NCBI GenBank assembly: GCA_020250445.1
Contig: JADCEF010000020.1
Location: 112,694 to 176,693, forward strand
Direction of reading: 5' to 3'
DNA: 64,000 bases
Source of the DNA: Rhodobacter sp.
GTDB taxonomy: Bacteria > Pseudomonadota > Alphaproteobacteria > Rhodobacterales > Rhodobacteraceae
Shown here: positions 1 through 9,596 of the stretch, piece after piece
How the letters are laid out: the number at the start of each line of letters is the position of its first letter
Numbering within the stretch: position 1 is the stretch's first letter
Notes under the pieces: model-generated
Told to the model about the DNA's origin: nothing
The model's database searches: none
The model's input: only the letters and a program-made list of their open reading frames with translations
Program-made: the position numbers and the translations under genes

Positions 1-519
1 AAGCACCGCCTGACCGGCGTAAATGCCGCAGGATACAGCCGCGACATGATCGATGATCGGATCAGATACGATTACACCTGCTTTCAGCAGTTTATCGACC
101 GCCAGACGCAGCGCGACCCAGCCGCCGGTGATGGCGGCACAGCGGGTTCCGCCATCAGCCTGGATCACATCGCAGTCGATTACGATCTGCCGTTCGCCCA
201 AGGCAACCCGGTCGATCCCCGCACGAAGCGCGCGCCCGATCAGGCGCTGGATTTCCTGCGTGCGGCCCGATTGCTTGCCGGATGCCGCCTCTCTGCGATT
301 GCGCGTGTTCGTCGCGCGCGGCAACATGCCGTATTCGGCAGTGACCCAGCCAAGGCCGGTGTTCTTCAGGAAAGGCGGTGCCTTGTCTTCCAGCGAGGCC
401 GAACATAGCACATGGGTTTCGCCGATCCGGATTAGGCAGGATCCTTCGGCATGTTTCATGATCCCCGTCTCGATTGAAACCGGTCGCATTTCGCCTAAAT
501 CTCGTCCTGACGGTCGCAT
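1..519 (-). CDS. rph: ribonuclease PH (3' end cut by window edge)
   Basis: RNase PH is a phosphorolytic 3'-5' exoribonuclease that trims tRNA 3' ends in the cytoplasm. The reverse strand from 519 gives 173 residues beginning [17 protein letters not shown], the usual N-terminus of this family, followed by the conserved stretches [16 protein letters not shown] and [13 protein letters not shown]. The protein is normally about 240 residues, so roughly the last quarter lies outside the window. It is divergent from hrcA, an arrangement common in Rhodobacterales. Identification is by family sequence. Confidence 0.95.
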   Translation of the reverse strand, partial: MRPSGRDLGEMRPVSIETGIMKHAEGSCLIRIGETHVLCSASLEDKAPPFLKNTGLGWVTAEYGMLPRATNTRNRREAASGKQSGRTQEIQRLIGRALRAGIDRVALGERQIVIDCDVIQADGGTRCAAITGGWVALRLAVDKLLKAGVIVSDPIIDHVAAVSCGIYAGQAVL

Positions 520-581
520 GGGCTGGGCTCCTTTGATGCCGCAGTCAGATACCCGCCCACGCCCCGGCGATGCAAGCCCGA

Positions 582-610
582 TTGACGCAACCGGCCCCGG
601 CCCCTTACCG
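582..610 (+). promoter_or_regulatory. candidate sigma-70 promoter for hrcA-grpE
   Basis: TTGACG at 582-587 and TTACCG at 605-610 are separated by 17 bp, about 40 bp before the hrcA start. The -10 element is weak. No CIRCE-type inverted repeat (TTAGCACTC half-sites) is visible here, so there is no sign that HrcA represses its own gene. Confidence 0.3.
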
Positions 611-647
611 TCGGGTGCCCCAAACAAAGGCACGGCCCGAACCCGAT

Positions 648-1718
648 ATGGCAGAGAACCCCAGCCTTCTTGCCGAAATGAACGACCGCTCACGCGAGGT
701 GTTCCGCCGGGTCGTCGAAGGCTACCTTGCCTCGGGTGACCCTGTTGGGTCCCGCACCCTGACACGCACGATGCAGGAAAAGGTCAGCGCCGCGACAATC
801 CGCAATGTGATGCAGGATCTCGAGTATCTTGGCCTGCTGGACAGCCCCCATGTTTCTGCCGGCCGGATCCCGACACAGCTTGGTCTGCGCATGTTCGTCG
901 ATGGCCTTATGGAAATCGGTGTGGTTGCCGATGCAGACCGCGAAAAGATCGACGCGAGCCTGGCCGCAAATGACCGCGACATGCCTGCCTTGCTGGACAA
1001 GATCGGCGCGACCCTATCCGGGCTTACGCAAGGAGCCAGTCTTGTACTGACCCCGAAACGGCAGGCACCGATCCGGCACATCGAGTTTCTCAGCTTGTCC
1101 CCGGACCGCGCCCTTGTCGTTCTGGTCTTTGCGGACGGAACTGTCGAAAACCGCATCTTCACTCCGCCTCCCGGCCAGACGCCGTCTTCGATGCGCGAGG
1201 CCGCAAATTTCGTGAATTCTCTTGCCGAAGGGCGCACCCTGGGCGACCTGCGCCAGAAGATCAGTCAGGAAATCTCCCAGCGCCGGCAGGAGATTGATTC
1301 GCTGGCGCGCGATCTTGTCGAAAGCGGCATGGCGCTTTGGGAAAACGCCGGAGAGCCGCACGAGCGGCTGATCGTGCGCGGGCGGGCGAACCTGATCGAT
1401 GAAACAGCCGAAGTGCAGGATGTAAACCGGATTCGCCGCCTTTTCGATGACCTGGAACGCAAGCGCGACATCGCCGAGTTTCTCGACCTCACCGAACAGG
1501 GCGAGGGGGTGCGGATCTTTATCGGATCAGAGAACAAGCTTTTCTCGCTTTCGGGTTCCTCTCTGGTGGTCTCTCCCTATATGAACGCAGACCGCAAGAT
1601 CATCGGTGCGGTCGGGGTCATTGGCCCCACACGGCTGAACTATGGCCGCATCGTGCCGATTGTCGATTATACGGCTCAGTTGGTCGGAAAGCTTGTTTCT
1701 GATCGCGGCAAGGGATGA
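648..1718 (+). CDS. hrcA: heat-inducible transcription repressor HrcA
   Basis: HrcA is a cytoplasmic repressor that binds CIRCE operators of groESL-type heat-shock operons. The 356-residue product has the N-terminal winged-helix region followed by the family hallmark [19 protein letters not shown] around residues 63-81, and a GAF-like C-terminal half ending [20 protein letters not shown]. The frame is open further upstream, but the ATG at 648 gives the conserved start [18 protein letters not shown] and the usual family length. It is followed 7 bp later by grpE, so the two are probably one heat-shock operon, as in many alphaproteobacteria. Confidence 0.95.
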   Translation: MAENPSLLAEMNDRSREVFRRVVEGYLASGDPVGSRTLTRTMQEKVSAATIRNVMQDLEYLGLLDSPHVSAGRIPTQLGLRMFVDGLMEIGVVADADREKIDASLAANDRDMPALLDKIGATLSGLTQGASLVLTPKRQAPIRHIEFLSLSPDRALVVLVFADGTVENRIFTPPPGQTPSSMREAANFVNSLAEGRTLGDLRQKISQEISQRRQEIDSLARDLVESGMALWENAGEPHERLIVRGRANLIDETAEVQDVNRIRRLFDDLERKRDIAEFLDLTEQGEGVRIFIGSENKLFSLSGSSLVVSPYMNADRKIIGAVGVIGPTRLNYGRIVPIVDYTAQLVGKLVSDRGKG

Positions 1719-1725
1719 AGGACAG

Positions 1726-2280
1726 ATGACGAAGGACGGCAACACACCCCAGGATCAGCAATTGGCCGAAGATATCGCCGAAGATATGGCCGATTCCGTA
1801 GATGCCTTCACGGCAGAGCTGGAACAGCTTCGCGCAGAGCGCGACGAATTGAAGGATCGCTTCATCCGCGTCCTTGCCGATGCCGAGAACTCCCGCAAGC
1901 GCGGTGAGCGCGAGCGGCGCGAGGCCGAACAATACGGCGGCTCGCGCCTGGCCCGTGACATGCTTCCTGTTTACGACAATCTTCGGCGTGCCCTCGATGC
2001 CGCCACCGACGATCAGCGCGTTCAGGCTGCCGCGCTGATCGAAGGGGTGGAGTTGACGATGCGCGAGCTGACCAATGTCCTGACCAGGCATGGCGTCAAG
2101 CCGATCTCTCCGGCAATCGGTGACAGCTTCGATCCGCAACAGCATGAGGCGATGTTCGAGGCCCCGCTTCCGGGGACCCGGGCGGGCCAGATCATTCAGG
2201 TGATGACCGAAGGGTTTCTGCTGCACGACCGCCTGTTGCGCCCGGCACAGGTGGGCGTTTCGTCAAACACACAAGGCTGA
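1726..2280 (+). CDS. grpE: nucleotide exchange factor GrpE
   Basis: GrpE is the DnaK co-chaperone that drives ADP release. The 184-residue product has an acidic, coiled-coil N-terminal half (roughly residues 15-70, rich in Glu, Arg and Ala) and the C-terminal beta domain with the family signatures MLPVYDNLRRALD and PAIGDSFDPQQHEAM. The ATG at 1726 follows hrcA directly and is preferred over in-frame codons inside hrcA. Co-transcription with hrcA is inferred from the 7-bp spacing. Confidence 0.95.
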   Translation: MTKDGNTPQDQQLAEDIAEDMADSVDAFTAELEQLRAERDELKDRFIRVLADAENSRKRGERERREAEQYGGSRLARDMLPVYDNLRRALDAATDDQRVQAAALIEGVELTMRELTNVLTRHGVKPISPAIGDSFDPQQHEAMFEAPLPGTRAGQIIQVMTEGFLLHDRLLRPAQVGVSSNTQG

Positions 2281-2302
2281 CGCGGGCGTCACGGTGAGGA
2301 GC

Positions 2303-2325
2303 GGGCGGGGGTCAGCCGCCCCTTT
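2303..2325 (+). terminator. possible terminator after grpE
   Basis: GGGCGG at 2303-2308 can pair with CCGCCC at 2316-2321, followed by a short CTTT. It lies between the convergent grpE and mutS genes. The T run is short, so this is a weak call. Confidence 0.35.
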
Positions 2326-2379
2326 GTGCCTCTGCCGCTCACCTTTCGGGGATGCTCCTGCAGGCACATCCGGGCAGGA

Positions 2380-5019
2380 TCAGTGCCGGATCATGCCGCG
2401 CAATTCGTAGATCAGGCGCAGGGCGTCCATCGGGGTCAGGTCGTCGGGGTGAATTTCGATCAGGCGCGCCTCAACCTCTGACGGTTCAGGCTTGGCGGGC
2501 GCTGCCCGTGCCGGAGCGGCCCGGAACAGCGGCAGGTCATCGATCAGCGCCACAGGGCGCGGGCCGCCGGCGCGGTCGCCTGATTCGAGCGTTTCCAGAA
2601 TTGTGCGGGCGCGGTCGATGACGGCGGCGGGAAGCCCGGCAAGCTTGGCAACCTGCACGCCATAGGATCGGTCCGCCGCGCCTTCCCGCACCTCGTGCAG
2701 GAAGATGATCTGGCCATCCCACTCCTTGACGGTGACGGTCGCGTTTTCAACGCCGGGCAATTTGCCCGCCAGGGCGGTCATCTCGTGATAATGCGTGGCG
2801 AACAACGCGCGGCAGCGGTTGACGTCGTGCAGATGCTCCAGCGTGGCCCATGCAATGGACAGTCCGTCATAGGTCGCGGTCCCCCGCCCGATCTCGTCCA
2901 GAATCACCAGCGCCCGATCATCGGCCTGGTTCAGGATCGCTGCCGTTTCGACCATCTCGACCATGAAGGTGGACCGCCCTCGTGCCAGGTCGTCCGACGC
3001 GCCGACACGGCAGAACAGTTGGCTGACCAGCCCGATATGGGCCCGCGTTGCCGGAACAAAGCTTCCGGCCTGTGCCAGAAGGGCAATCAGGGCATTCTGG
3101 CGCAGGAAGGTGGACTTTCCCGCCATGTTGGGGCCTGTCAATAGCCAGAGCGCCGGCGTCTCTCCCGTTGTCAGCACACAGTTATTGGCAACAAAGCTGC
3201 CGCCGCTCTGACGGCGCAGCGCGCGTTCCACCACCGGGTGCCGGCCGCCGGTGATCCAGAAGGCCCGGCTGTCCGTGACCACGGGTTCAACCCAGTTCTC
3301 TGCCGCGGCAAGGTCGGCCAGGGCCGCAGTCAGATCGATCTCGGCCAGGGCGCGTGCCGTCGCGGCGATCTGCCCCGCCACGGCCAGAGTGGCCGATTTC
3401 AGGCCATCATAGAGCCGCTTTTCAATTTCCAGCGCATGATTTCCGGCGTTCAGGATGCGGGTCTCAAGGTCTGACAGCGGTATGGTGGTGAAGCGCAGCA
3501 GGTTGGCTGTTGTCTGGCGGTGGATAAAGGTCTCTGACAGTGGCGGCTTCAGCATCCGCTCTGCATGCAGGTCCGTTGTTTCGATGAAATAGCCCAGGAC
3601 GTTGTTGTGCCTGATCTTCAGGCTCTGGATGCCGCTCAGCATGGCATAATCCGCCTGAAGCGCGGCAATCACGGCGCGCCCTTCGTCGCGAAGGCGGCGT
3701 GCTTCGTCAAGGGCAGGGTCGTGGCCTGCCGCAATAAAGCCGCCATCCCGCGCCAGCAGCGGTGGTTCTGCGACCAGGGCCGCCCCCAGCATGGCAATAA
3801 GCCCAGAATGCCCGGTCAGTCCGGCCGCCGCCCGCGCCAGCAGCGGCGGCGCGTCTGCAAGGCGCGCGGCCACTGTCTCTGCCACTGCAAGACCGGTGCG
3901 GATCGCGCCCAGATCGCGCGGTCCCCCCCGATCCAGTGCCAGCCGCGACAGTGCCCGGTCGATGTCCGGAACCTGACGCAGGTCGGCCCGCAAGCCATCG
4001 CGCCGCAGACCCTGTTCTGCCAGAAACCGCACCGCGTCAAGCCGTTCCAGGATCACGCCAAGGTCACGCGATGGTCCGGAAAGCCGCCGCTCCAGCAGGC
4101 GCGCGCCACCTGCCGTGACCGTCCGGTCCACGGAAGAAAGCAACGACCCCTCGCGCCCGCCAGCCAGGCCGGCGGTGATTTCCAGGTTGCGCCGTGTGGC
4201 GGCATCGATCTGCATCGTGTCGCCCTGCCTCTCGGCGATAGGGGGGCGCAGCAGGGGAAGTTTGCCGCGCTGCGTCAGTTCAAGATAGTCAACAATGGCC
4301 CCCATGGCAGACAGATCAGCCCTGTCGAATGTGCCGAAGGCGTCCAGCGTCGTGACCCCGAACAGGATGCACAGCCGCCGCTCTGCCGCCGTGCTGTCAA
4401 AGCTGGACCGCGCCAAAGTTGTGGCTGCGGCCCCCGCCTCGGCGATCAGCGCAGACCATTCGCCCTCGCGCGCCTCGCTCAGCAGGACCTCACGCGGGGC
4501 AAGCCGGGCAAGTTCCGGCCCAAGGCGCAGCGGCGGGCAGGACATGACACGGAATTCCCCTGTCGAGATGTCGACCCAGGCCAGGGACGCCCCCTCGCGC
4601 ACCTCGGCCCAGGCGGCCAGAAAATTGTGCCGCCGGGCATCCAGCAGGCCGTCTTCCGTCAGGGTTCCGGGCGTCACCAGGCGGACCACATCGCGGCGCA
4701 CCACGGATTTGGATCCGCGTTTGCGCGCCTCGGCCGGGTCTTCCATCTGTTCGGCAATCGCCACCCGAAATCCCTTGCGGATCAGGGTCAGCAGATAGCC
4801 TTCGGCGGCGTGCACCGGAACGCCGCACATCGCGATGTCTTCGCCGAGATGCTTGCCCCGCCGCGTCAGCGCAATATCCAGGGCCTCGCTTGCGGCGACG
4901 GCATCATCAAAGAACATCTCGTAAAAATCGCCCATCCGATAGAACAAAAGCGCGCCCGGGTTGGCGGCCTTGATCTCCAGATACTGCGCCATCATCGGCG
5001 TGACGCTGTCTTCGCTCAC
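2380..5019 (-). CDS. mutS: DNA mismatch repair ATPase MutS
   Basis: MutS recognises mismatches and starts methyl-independent or MutL-dependent repair. The 879-residue protein is the usual length. Near the N-terminus it carries the mismatch-wedging Phe-X-Glu motif in RMGDFYEMFFDDA (about residues 27-39). The C-terminal ATPase has Walker A TGPNMAGKSTFLRQ, Walker B LVILDEIGRGTATYDG and the conserved ATHYHEMT. The start MSEDSVTPMMAQYLEIK is the standard alphaproteobacterial one. The opposite strand of this gene contains long open frames that are compositional artefacts. It converges on grpE and is transcribed away from the palindrome at 5089. Confidence 0.97.
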   Translation of the reverse strand: MSEDSVTPMMAQYLEIKAANPGALLFYRMGDFYEMFFDDAVAASEALDIALTRRGKHLGEDIAMCGVPVHAAEGYLLTLIRKGFRVAIAEQMEDPAEARKRGSKSVVRRDVVRLVTPGTLTEDGLLDARRHNFLAAWAEVREGASLAWVDISTGEFRVMSCPPLRLGPELARLAPREVLLSEAREGEWSALIAEAGAAATTLARSSFDSTAAERRLCILFGVTTLDAFGTFDRADLSAMGAIVDYLELTQRGKLPLLRPPIAERQGDTMQIDAATRRNLEITAGLAGGREGSLLSSVDRTVTAGGARLLERRLSGPSRDLGVILERLDAVRFLAEQGLRRDGLRADLRQVPDIDRALSRLALDRGGPRDLGAIRTGLAVAETVAARLADAPPLLARAAAGLTGHSGLIAMLGAALVAEPPLLARDGGFIAAGHDPALDEARRLRDEGRAVIAALQADYAMLSGIQSLKIRHNNVLGYFIETTDLHAERMLKPPLSETFIHRQTTANLLRFTTIPLSDLETRILNAGNHALEIEKRLYDGLKSATLAVAGQIAATARALAEIDLTAALADLAAAENWVEPVVTDSRAFWITGGRHPVVERALRRQSGGSFVANNCVLTTGETPALWLLTGPNMAGKSTFLRQNALIALLAQAGSFVPATRAHIGLVSQLFCRVGASDDLARGRSTFMVEMVETAAILNQADDRALVILDEIGRGTATYDGLSIAWATLEHLHDVNRCRALFATHYHEMTALAGKLPGVENATVTVKEWDGQIIFLHEVREGAADRSYGVQVAKLAGLPAAVIDRARTILETLESGDRAGGPRPVALIDDLPLFRAAPARAAPAKPEPSEVEARLIEIHPDDLTPMDALRLIYELRGMIRH

Positions 5020-5088
5020 CTTCGCCTCCCCCGTCCCACCCGACCCTACAAAACCACACCCGGTGCGGAAAGCGGCATTTCGCCCCCT

Positions 5089-5114
5089 GACGGTAACCGC
5101 ATGCGGTTACCGTC
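5089..5114. repeat. 26-bp perfect palindrome in the mutS-msrA gap
   Basis: A perfect 26-bp palindrome is centred at 5101/5102. Each half reads GACGGTAACCGCA to the centre. It lies 70 bp upstream of the mutS start, in the 331-bp gap 5020-5350 that otherwise shows no credible gene. It could be an operator for a dimeric regulator or a cruciform-forming site. It shares GTAACC/GGTTAC arms with the island operators described below, but with a longer spacing. Confidence 0.6.
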
Positions 5115-5350
5115 TGTGCGGGGCACAGCTGCAGGGGGCGTGGGGGTGATCTGGAATCCCGGCTCGATCACTGCCGATCATGCCGACCGCGTGCCACCCC
5201 TGCCGCAACCGGGGAAACCTCTGCGGCCCTGGACGACAGCAGGGGGTGGGGCGGCAAGGGTGGCCGTCCATCTGTCGCCGCCATTCAGGCAACGCGGGCC
5301 GCGGCGGCGCGGGCCGTGCCGCGGGCATCCAGACCGAACGCCTTCCTGGC

Positions 5351-5992
5351 CTAGTTGCCGACCGCGTCGGGCCCCCACAACTGGCTTAACCGCGCGTCCC
5401 TGCCGCAGGCTGCGCGGTAAAGCTTGTAGGCCGATGCCTTGGTGCGCGGACCGAAGCGGGTGATGATGATGTCCCCGCTTTTGTAATAGTCCTGATGATA
5501 GTCTTCGGCGGCGTAAAACGGGCCGGACGGCAGGATTTTCGTCACGATCGGCGTGCCCAGTTGCTGCTCTGCCTTCGCACTTGCGGCTTGCGCCGCCGCA
5601 CGTTCGGCCGGGCCGTTCACGAAGATCGCGGTGCGATAGCTGTCGCCCCGGTCACAGAACTGTCCTCCTGCATCGGTCGGATCGACCGATCGGAAAAATC
5701 GCTCCAACAGATCGGCATAGCTGATCCTGGTTTCATCATAGGTGATCCGCACCGCCTCGTAATGCCCTGTGCCGCCTGCGGTGACCTGTTTGTAGGTCGG
5801 ATTGGCCGTGGTGCCGCCGGCAAAGCCCGAGACAACCGACGTAACGCCCGGCACGGTTTCGAAATCCTTCTCGACGCACCAGAAGCAGCCCCCGGCCAGA
5901 ACGGCCGTCTTCTGCTCCGCCCGGGCTGCGCCCAGCCCCAGCCAAAGTCCCAAACCCAGCCAAAGAACGGCCCCTGTCGCCCGGATCTTCAT
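5351..5992 (-). CDS. msrA: peptide-methionine (S)-S-oxide reductase MsrA, exported
   Basis: MsrA reduces the S-epimer of methionine sulfoxide in oxidised proteins. The mature region begins [20 protein letters not shown], containing the catalytic GCFWC motif, and continues with the typical [11 protein letters not shown] and [11 protein letters not shown] blocks. The ATG at 5992 adds [17 protein letters not shown] and an ARA cleavage site, a Sec signal peptide, so the enzyme probably acts in the periplasm. The total is 213 residues. An alternative upstream start would bury the signal peptide and is less likely. Confidence 0.92.
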   Translation of the reverse strand: MKIRATGAVLWLGLGLWLGLGAARAEQKTAVLAGGCFWCVEKDFETVPGVTSVVSGFAGGTTANPTYKQVTAGGTGHYEAVRITYDETRISYADLLERFFRSVDPTDAGGQFCDRGDSYRTAIFVNGPAERAAAQAASAKAEQQLGTPIVTKILPSGPFYAAEDYHQDYYKSGDIIITRFGPRTKASAYKLYRAACGRDARLSQLWGPDAVGN

Positions 5993-6132
5993 CACAGCTC
6001 TCCTCTGTGGCACAACGATGGGATGGTGCAGGCCCGGCGTCCATTCACCACGCCGTGTGTCACGCAAGGGTGATCGCCCCCCTTGGCCCCGCCCCGCCGC
6101 AGCGATAGCCTGCCATGAAGCGCGGAGGTACC

Positions 6133-7032
6133 ATGACCGATCACATATCCAGCCACCAGGCCAAGGAAGACGCCCGCAACGAGGCGATCCTCATCTACGT
6201 CAACGGGCGCATCCTGCCAAAAGCCGAGGCCGTGGTTTCGGTCTATGACGCCGGGTTCATGCTGGGCGACGGCGTGTGGGAAGGGATTCGCCTGTACGAC
6301 GGCCGCTGGGCCTTTCTGGACGAGCATGTCGAACGCCTGTTCGAGGCGGCAAAAGCCATCGACCTTGATATCGCGATGACGCCGGATCAGGTCAAATCGG
6401 CAGTGTCAGAGACACAGAAGGCCAATGGCATGACGACCGATGTCCATGCCCGCCTGATGGTGACGCGCGGGGTCAAGACACGGCCCTTCCAGCATCCGAA
6501 GCTGTCGCAGCGCGGCCCGACCGTGGCGATCATCATGGAACATTCCCGCCCCGAACTGCCGCGTCCGATCCGCCTTGCCACCGTCCCCCACATGCGCGGC
6601 CTGCCGATGACGCAGGATCCAAAGCTGAACAGCCATTCCAAGCTGAATTGCATCCTGGCCTGCATCGCCGCCGAAAAGGCAGGCGCGGATGAGGCGCTGA
6701 TGCTGGACGTGCACGGGTTTGTAAACACGACCAATGCCTGCAACTTTTTCATTGTGCGCAAGGGGCAGGTCTGGACCAGCACCGGCGACTATTGCATGAA
6801 CGGTATCACGCGCGGCAAGGTCATCCAGCTGTGCCGCGACAACGGCATCCCGGTGTTCGAGCGCAATTTCAGCCTTGTTGATGTCTATTCCGCTGAAGAG
6901 GCGTTCCTGACCGGCACCTTCGGCGCGCAGACACCCGTGGGCGTGGTCGACGGGCGCCGGATCGGCACCGGGCAGATGGGGCCGATGACCGAACGCCTGC
7001 GGACCCTCTACAAGGCGCTGGTGGCCGCATGA
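6133..7032 (+). CDS. PLP-dependent aminotransferase, fold type IV (branched-chain/D-amino acid type)
   Basis: Class IV aminotransferase of 299 residues. It shows the N-terminal block [19 protein letters not shown]...[16 protein letters not shown], a candidate Schiff-base lysine in the segment [10 protein letters not shown] (about residue 168), and the phosphate-binding region [20 protein letters not shown]. Branched-chain, D-amino acid and amine substrates all occur in this fold type, and the sequence alone does not decide between them. The start at ATG 6133 is chosen because a GGAGG lies 6 bp upstream; another in-frame ATG at 6115 lacks one. It overlaps the next gene by 4 bp (ATGA), so the two are probably translationally coupled. 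Confidence 0.85.
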   Translation: MTDHISSHQAKEDARNEAILIYVNGRILPKAEAVVSVYDAGFMLGDGVWEGIRLYDGRWAFLDEHVERLFEAAKAIDLDIAMTPDQVKSAVSETQKANGMTTDVHARLMVTRGVKTRPFQHPKLSQRGPTVAIIMEHSRPELPRPIRLATVPHMRGLPMTQDPKLNSHSKLNCILACIAAEKAGADEALMLDVHGFVNTTNACNFFIVRKGQVWTSTGDYCMNGITRGKVIQLCRDNGIPVFERNFSLVDVYSAEEAFLTGTFGAQTPVGVVDGRRIGTGQMGPMTERLRTLYKALVAA

Positions 7033-7775
7033 CCGGCGCGGCCCCCAGGCGCATCGCGATGTGGTCCGGCCCGCGCAACCTGTCCACGGCGCTTCTTTAC
7101 AGCTTCGCCGCGCGCGGGGATTGCGCCGTCTGGGACGAGCCATTCTATGCCGCCTATCTGCGGGCAACCGGCATCGCCCATCCGATGGCCGCCGAAATCA
7201 TCGCCGCGAACGAGGCGGATCCGGCACGGGTCGCAGCGGCCTGCATTGGCACTGTTCCGCAAGGTCAGAGCCTGTTTTACCAAAAACACATGACGCTGCA
7301 CATGATCCCTGGCTTTGACCGGTCCTTCATGCGCGCCTGTGACAATGTGTTCCTGATCCGCCACCCCGCCCGGGTTGTGGCAAGCTATGCCAGGAAGCGC
7401 GAAAACCCCACACTGGCCGATATCGGCTTTGTGCAGCAGGCGGCGTTGTTCGACGAGGTGGCACAGCAGCTTGGCCACGCGCCCCTGGTGATAGACAGCG
7501 CCGACATCCTGGCCAACCCGCAGGGCGCGCTGTCTGCCCTGTGCGCGGCGCTGGAGATTCCGTTTACAGAGCGGATGCTGCACTGGCCAGCCGGGCCGAA
7601 ACCCTATGACGGCACCTGGGCACCGCATTGGTACAGCGCTGTGCACCAATCGACGGGGTTCGGGGCAGCCGAGGGCGAGTTGCCCGTGCTGACCGGCGCA
7701 GCTGCGGAACTGGCGGAACAGGCGCTGCCGCATTACCTGCGCCTCAAGCAGGTCAGCCTTGTGCCCCACCGTTGA
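7029..7775 (+). CDS. sulfotransferase-like P-loop protein
   Basis: A 248-residue protein with an N-terminal IAMWSGPRNLSTALLYSFA segment resembling the 5'-phosphosulfate-binding loop of sulfotransferase-family proteins, then FLIRHPARVVASYARKREN (the 3'-phosphate-binding RxxxxxxxS-like region) and VIDSADILANPQGALSALC. Proteins of this kind are often encoded next to class IV aminotransferases in Rhodobacterales. Whether it transfers sulfate is not shown. The start overlaps the aminotransferase stop by 4 bp. Confidence 0.75.
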   Translation: MTGAAPRRIAMWSGPRNLSTALLYSFAARGDCAVWDEPFYAAYLRATGIAHPMAAEIIAANEADPARVAAACIGTVPQGQSLFYQKHMTLHMIPGFDRSFMRACDNVFLIRHPARVVASYARKRENPTLADIGFVQQAALFDEVAQQLGHAPLVIDSADILANPQGALSALCAALEIPFTERMLHWPAGPKPYDGTWAPHWYSAVHQSTGFGAAEGELPVLTGAAAELAEQALPHYLRLKQVSLVPHR

Positions 7776-7786
7776 CGCCCGCAGCA

Positions 7787-7915
7787 GTCCGCTGGCACAG
7801 GTTGAAGGGAAACCGAAGCGATAGGTTTTCGGTTTCCGTCTCTAAGGACTGGAGAGTGACATCAAAATGGGACAAAGACGGCCCTTTCGATGTCACGCTG
7901 GAGGATTATCATGGA
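7787..7915 (+). pseudogene. higB: HigB-type toxin remnant (N-terminus missing)
   Basis: In one plus-strand frame the stretch VRWHRLKGNRSDRFSVSVS, followed by KDWRVTSKWDKDGPFDVTLEDYHG, matches the C-terminal half of RelE/HigB mRNA interferases (LKGDR...WRI.F.W...DVE..DYH). The first half of the roughly 92-residue toxin is absent, and the fragment begins right after the stop codon of the sulfotransferase-like gene. No stop codon follows the DYH motif in this frame. The antitoxin gene begins inside the remnant, as in intact higBA operons. The toxin is therefore almost certainly inactive. Confidence 0.7.
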
Positions 7916-8228
7916 AGCCAGCCCGGGCGTGCTGCCCTTTGCGCCCACTCACCCCGGCGAATACCTGCGCGAAGATATCCTGCCCGCGCTCGGTATGAAC
8001 GCAACGCAGCTTGCCGCCCATCTGGGTGTGTCGAAGCAGACGATCTTTGGTATTCTGGCTGAAAAGCGCGCTGTATCGACAGATATGGCGATCCGCCTTG
8101 GTCAGGCGTTCAGGAACGGCGCGCGGTTCTGGCTTGCCCTGCAGATGCAGCATGATCTCTGGATCAGCGAACGCAAGGGCAAGCCAGCGGTCAAACCCCT
8201 GGATTGGGAAGGCGGCATTGCCGCCTGA
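7911..8228 (+). CDS. higA: HigA-family addiction-module antitoxin
   Basis: A 105-residue HTH_XRE protein. THPGEYLREDILPALGMN at the N-terminus and LAAHLGVSKQTIFGILAEKR (helix-turn-helix) followed by DMAIRLGQAFRNGARFWLALQ are the standard HigA layout. It normally neutralises HigB and represses the operon. The ATG at 7911 has GGAGG 6 bp upstream at 7900-7904, located inside the remnant toxin frame. With its toxin truncated it is an orphan antitoxin and may persist as a DNA-binding regulator. Confidence 0.88.
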   Translation: MEASPGVLPFAPTHPGEYLREDILPALGMNATQLAAHLGVSKQTIFGILAEKRAVSTDMAIRLGQAFRNGARFWLALQMQHDLWISERKGKPAVKPLDWEGGIAA

Positions 8229-8230
8229 CC

Positions 8231-9457
8231 CTACCCCCCCACCCGCGCGTTGCGCGTGGCGATCAGCTTCAGCCGCAGCGCGTTCAGGCGGATGAAGCCG
8301 GCGGCGTCCTTCTGGTCATAGGCGCCTGCGTCTTCCTCAAAGGTCACGTGCTTTTCGGAATACAGTGAATGGTCGGACCAGCGCGCCACGGTCCGGGCCA
8401 GCCCCTTATACAGCTTGACCCGCACCGTGCCGGTGACATGGTCCTGGGATTTGTCGATCAGCGCCTGTAGCATCTCGCGCTCGGGGCTGAACCAGAAGCC
8501 GTTGTAGATCAGTTCGGCATAGCGCGGCATGATGCCGTCCTTCAGGTGGCCCGCACCTGCATCCAGCGTGATCTGTTCGATCCCCCGGTGTGCTTCCAGC
8601 AGGATGGTGCCGCCCGGGGTTTCATAGGCCCCGCGCGACTTCATGCCGACAAAGCGGTTTTCCACCAGGTCAAGGCGGCCCACGCCATGCCTGGCACCAA
8701 GCTCGTTCAGCCTGGTCAGGATCATGGCCGGGCTCATCGCCTCGCCGTTGACCGAAACGGCATCGCCGCGCCGAAAGCCGATTTCCACCATTTCCGGCAC
8801 ATCGGGGGCCAGTTCGGGATCAACCGTGCGCTGCCAGACATAAGCGGGCGGTTCCTGCCCGGGGTTCTCCAGAACCTTGCCTTCGGACGAGGTGTGCAGC
8901 AGGTTCGCATCCACGGAAAACGGTGCTTCGCCGCGCTTGTCCTTCGCGATGGGAATCTGGTTCGCTTCGGCGAATTCCAGCAGCTTCGTGCGGCTGGTCA
9001 GATCCCATTCGCGCCAGGGGGCGATGACGCGGATCGACGGGTTCAGCGCATAGGCCGAAAGCTCGAACCGCACCTGATCGTTGCCCTTGCCGGTCGCACC
9101 ATGCGCCACGGCATCGGCACCGGTTTCTTCGGCGATCCGCACCAGGTGCTTTGAGATCAGCGGCCGCGCGATCGAGGTGCCCAGCAGATACAGACCCTCA
9201 TACAGCGCATTCGCCCGGAACATCGGGAAGACGAAATCCCGCACGAATTCCTCGCGCACGTCGACGATATGGATGTTCCCGGGCGTGATCCCCAGCAGAA
9301 CCGCCTTTTCCCGCGCCGGCTCCAGCTCTTCCCCCTGACCCAGATCGGCGGTGAAGGTGACAACCTCGCAGCCGTATTCGGTCTGAAGCCACTTCAGGAT
9401 GATCGAGGTATCAAGGCCCCCCGAATAGGCAAGCACCACTTTCTTCGGCTTGGACAT
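8231..9457 (-). CDS. argG: argininosuccinate synthase
   Basis: ArgG ligates citrulline and aspartate using ATP in arginine biosynthesis. The 408-residue protein starts [20 protein letters not shown], with the PP-loop SGGLDTS, and carries the family blocks [34 protein letters not shown] and [26 protein letters not shown] (seen across residues 95-285). Length and motifs are complete. The stop lies 2 bp from the convergent higA stop. Confidence 0.97.
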   Translation of the reverse strand: MSKPKKVVLAYSGGLDTSIILKWLQTEYGCEVVTFTADLGQGEELEPAREKAVLLGITPGNIHIVDVREEFVRDFVFPMFRANALYEGLYLLGTSIARPLISKHLVRIAEETGADAVAHGATGKGNDQVRFELSAYALNPSIRVIAPWREWDLTSRTKLLEFAEANQIPIAKDKRGEAPFSVDANLLHTSSEGKVLENPGQEPPAYVWQRTVDPELAPDVPEMVEIGFRRGDAVSVNGEAMSPAMILTRLNELGARHGVGRLDLVENRFVGMKSRGAYETPGGTILLEAHRGIEQITLDAGAGHLKDGIMPRYAELIYNGFWFSPEREMLQALIDKSQDHVTGTVRVKLYKGLARTVARWSDHSLYSEKHVTFEEDAGAYDQKDAAGFIRLNALRLKLIATRNARVGG

Positions 9458-9537
9458 CGCCCGCTCCTGATAAACAAGGTTTTCAGGGCGTTACCGCGTT
9501 TTCCAGGCAAGGGCAAGCAAGCGGCCGGAGCCGCCGG

Positions 9538-9567
9538 TTGACAGGGGCAAAGACGGTTTGCTAACCG
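9538..9567 (+). promoter_or_regulatory. candidate sigma-70 promoter for the membrane-protein gene
   Basis: TTGACA at 9538-9543 and TAACCG at 9562-9567, with an 18-bp spacer, lie 30 bp before the ATG at 9597 in the divergent argG intergenic region. TAACCGGAT occurs twice downstream. The -35 is consensus and the -10 is weak. Confidence 0.35.
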
Positions 9568-9596
9568 GATAATCAGGCGGTGAAAGAGGTAACCGG

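Noticed and set aside
520..647. CIRCE operator for HrcA autoregulation
   Set aside because: No TTAGCACTC-N9-GAGTGCTAA-like repeat is found upstream of hrcA; HrcA targets must be elsewhere.
3565..5463. Long open frame of 632 codons antisense to mutS
   Set aside because: It is the shadow of the GC-rich mutS codons; composition is Arg/Gln/Pro-rich, no family matches, and mutS itself is unmistakable.
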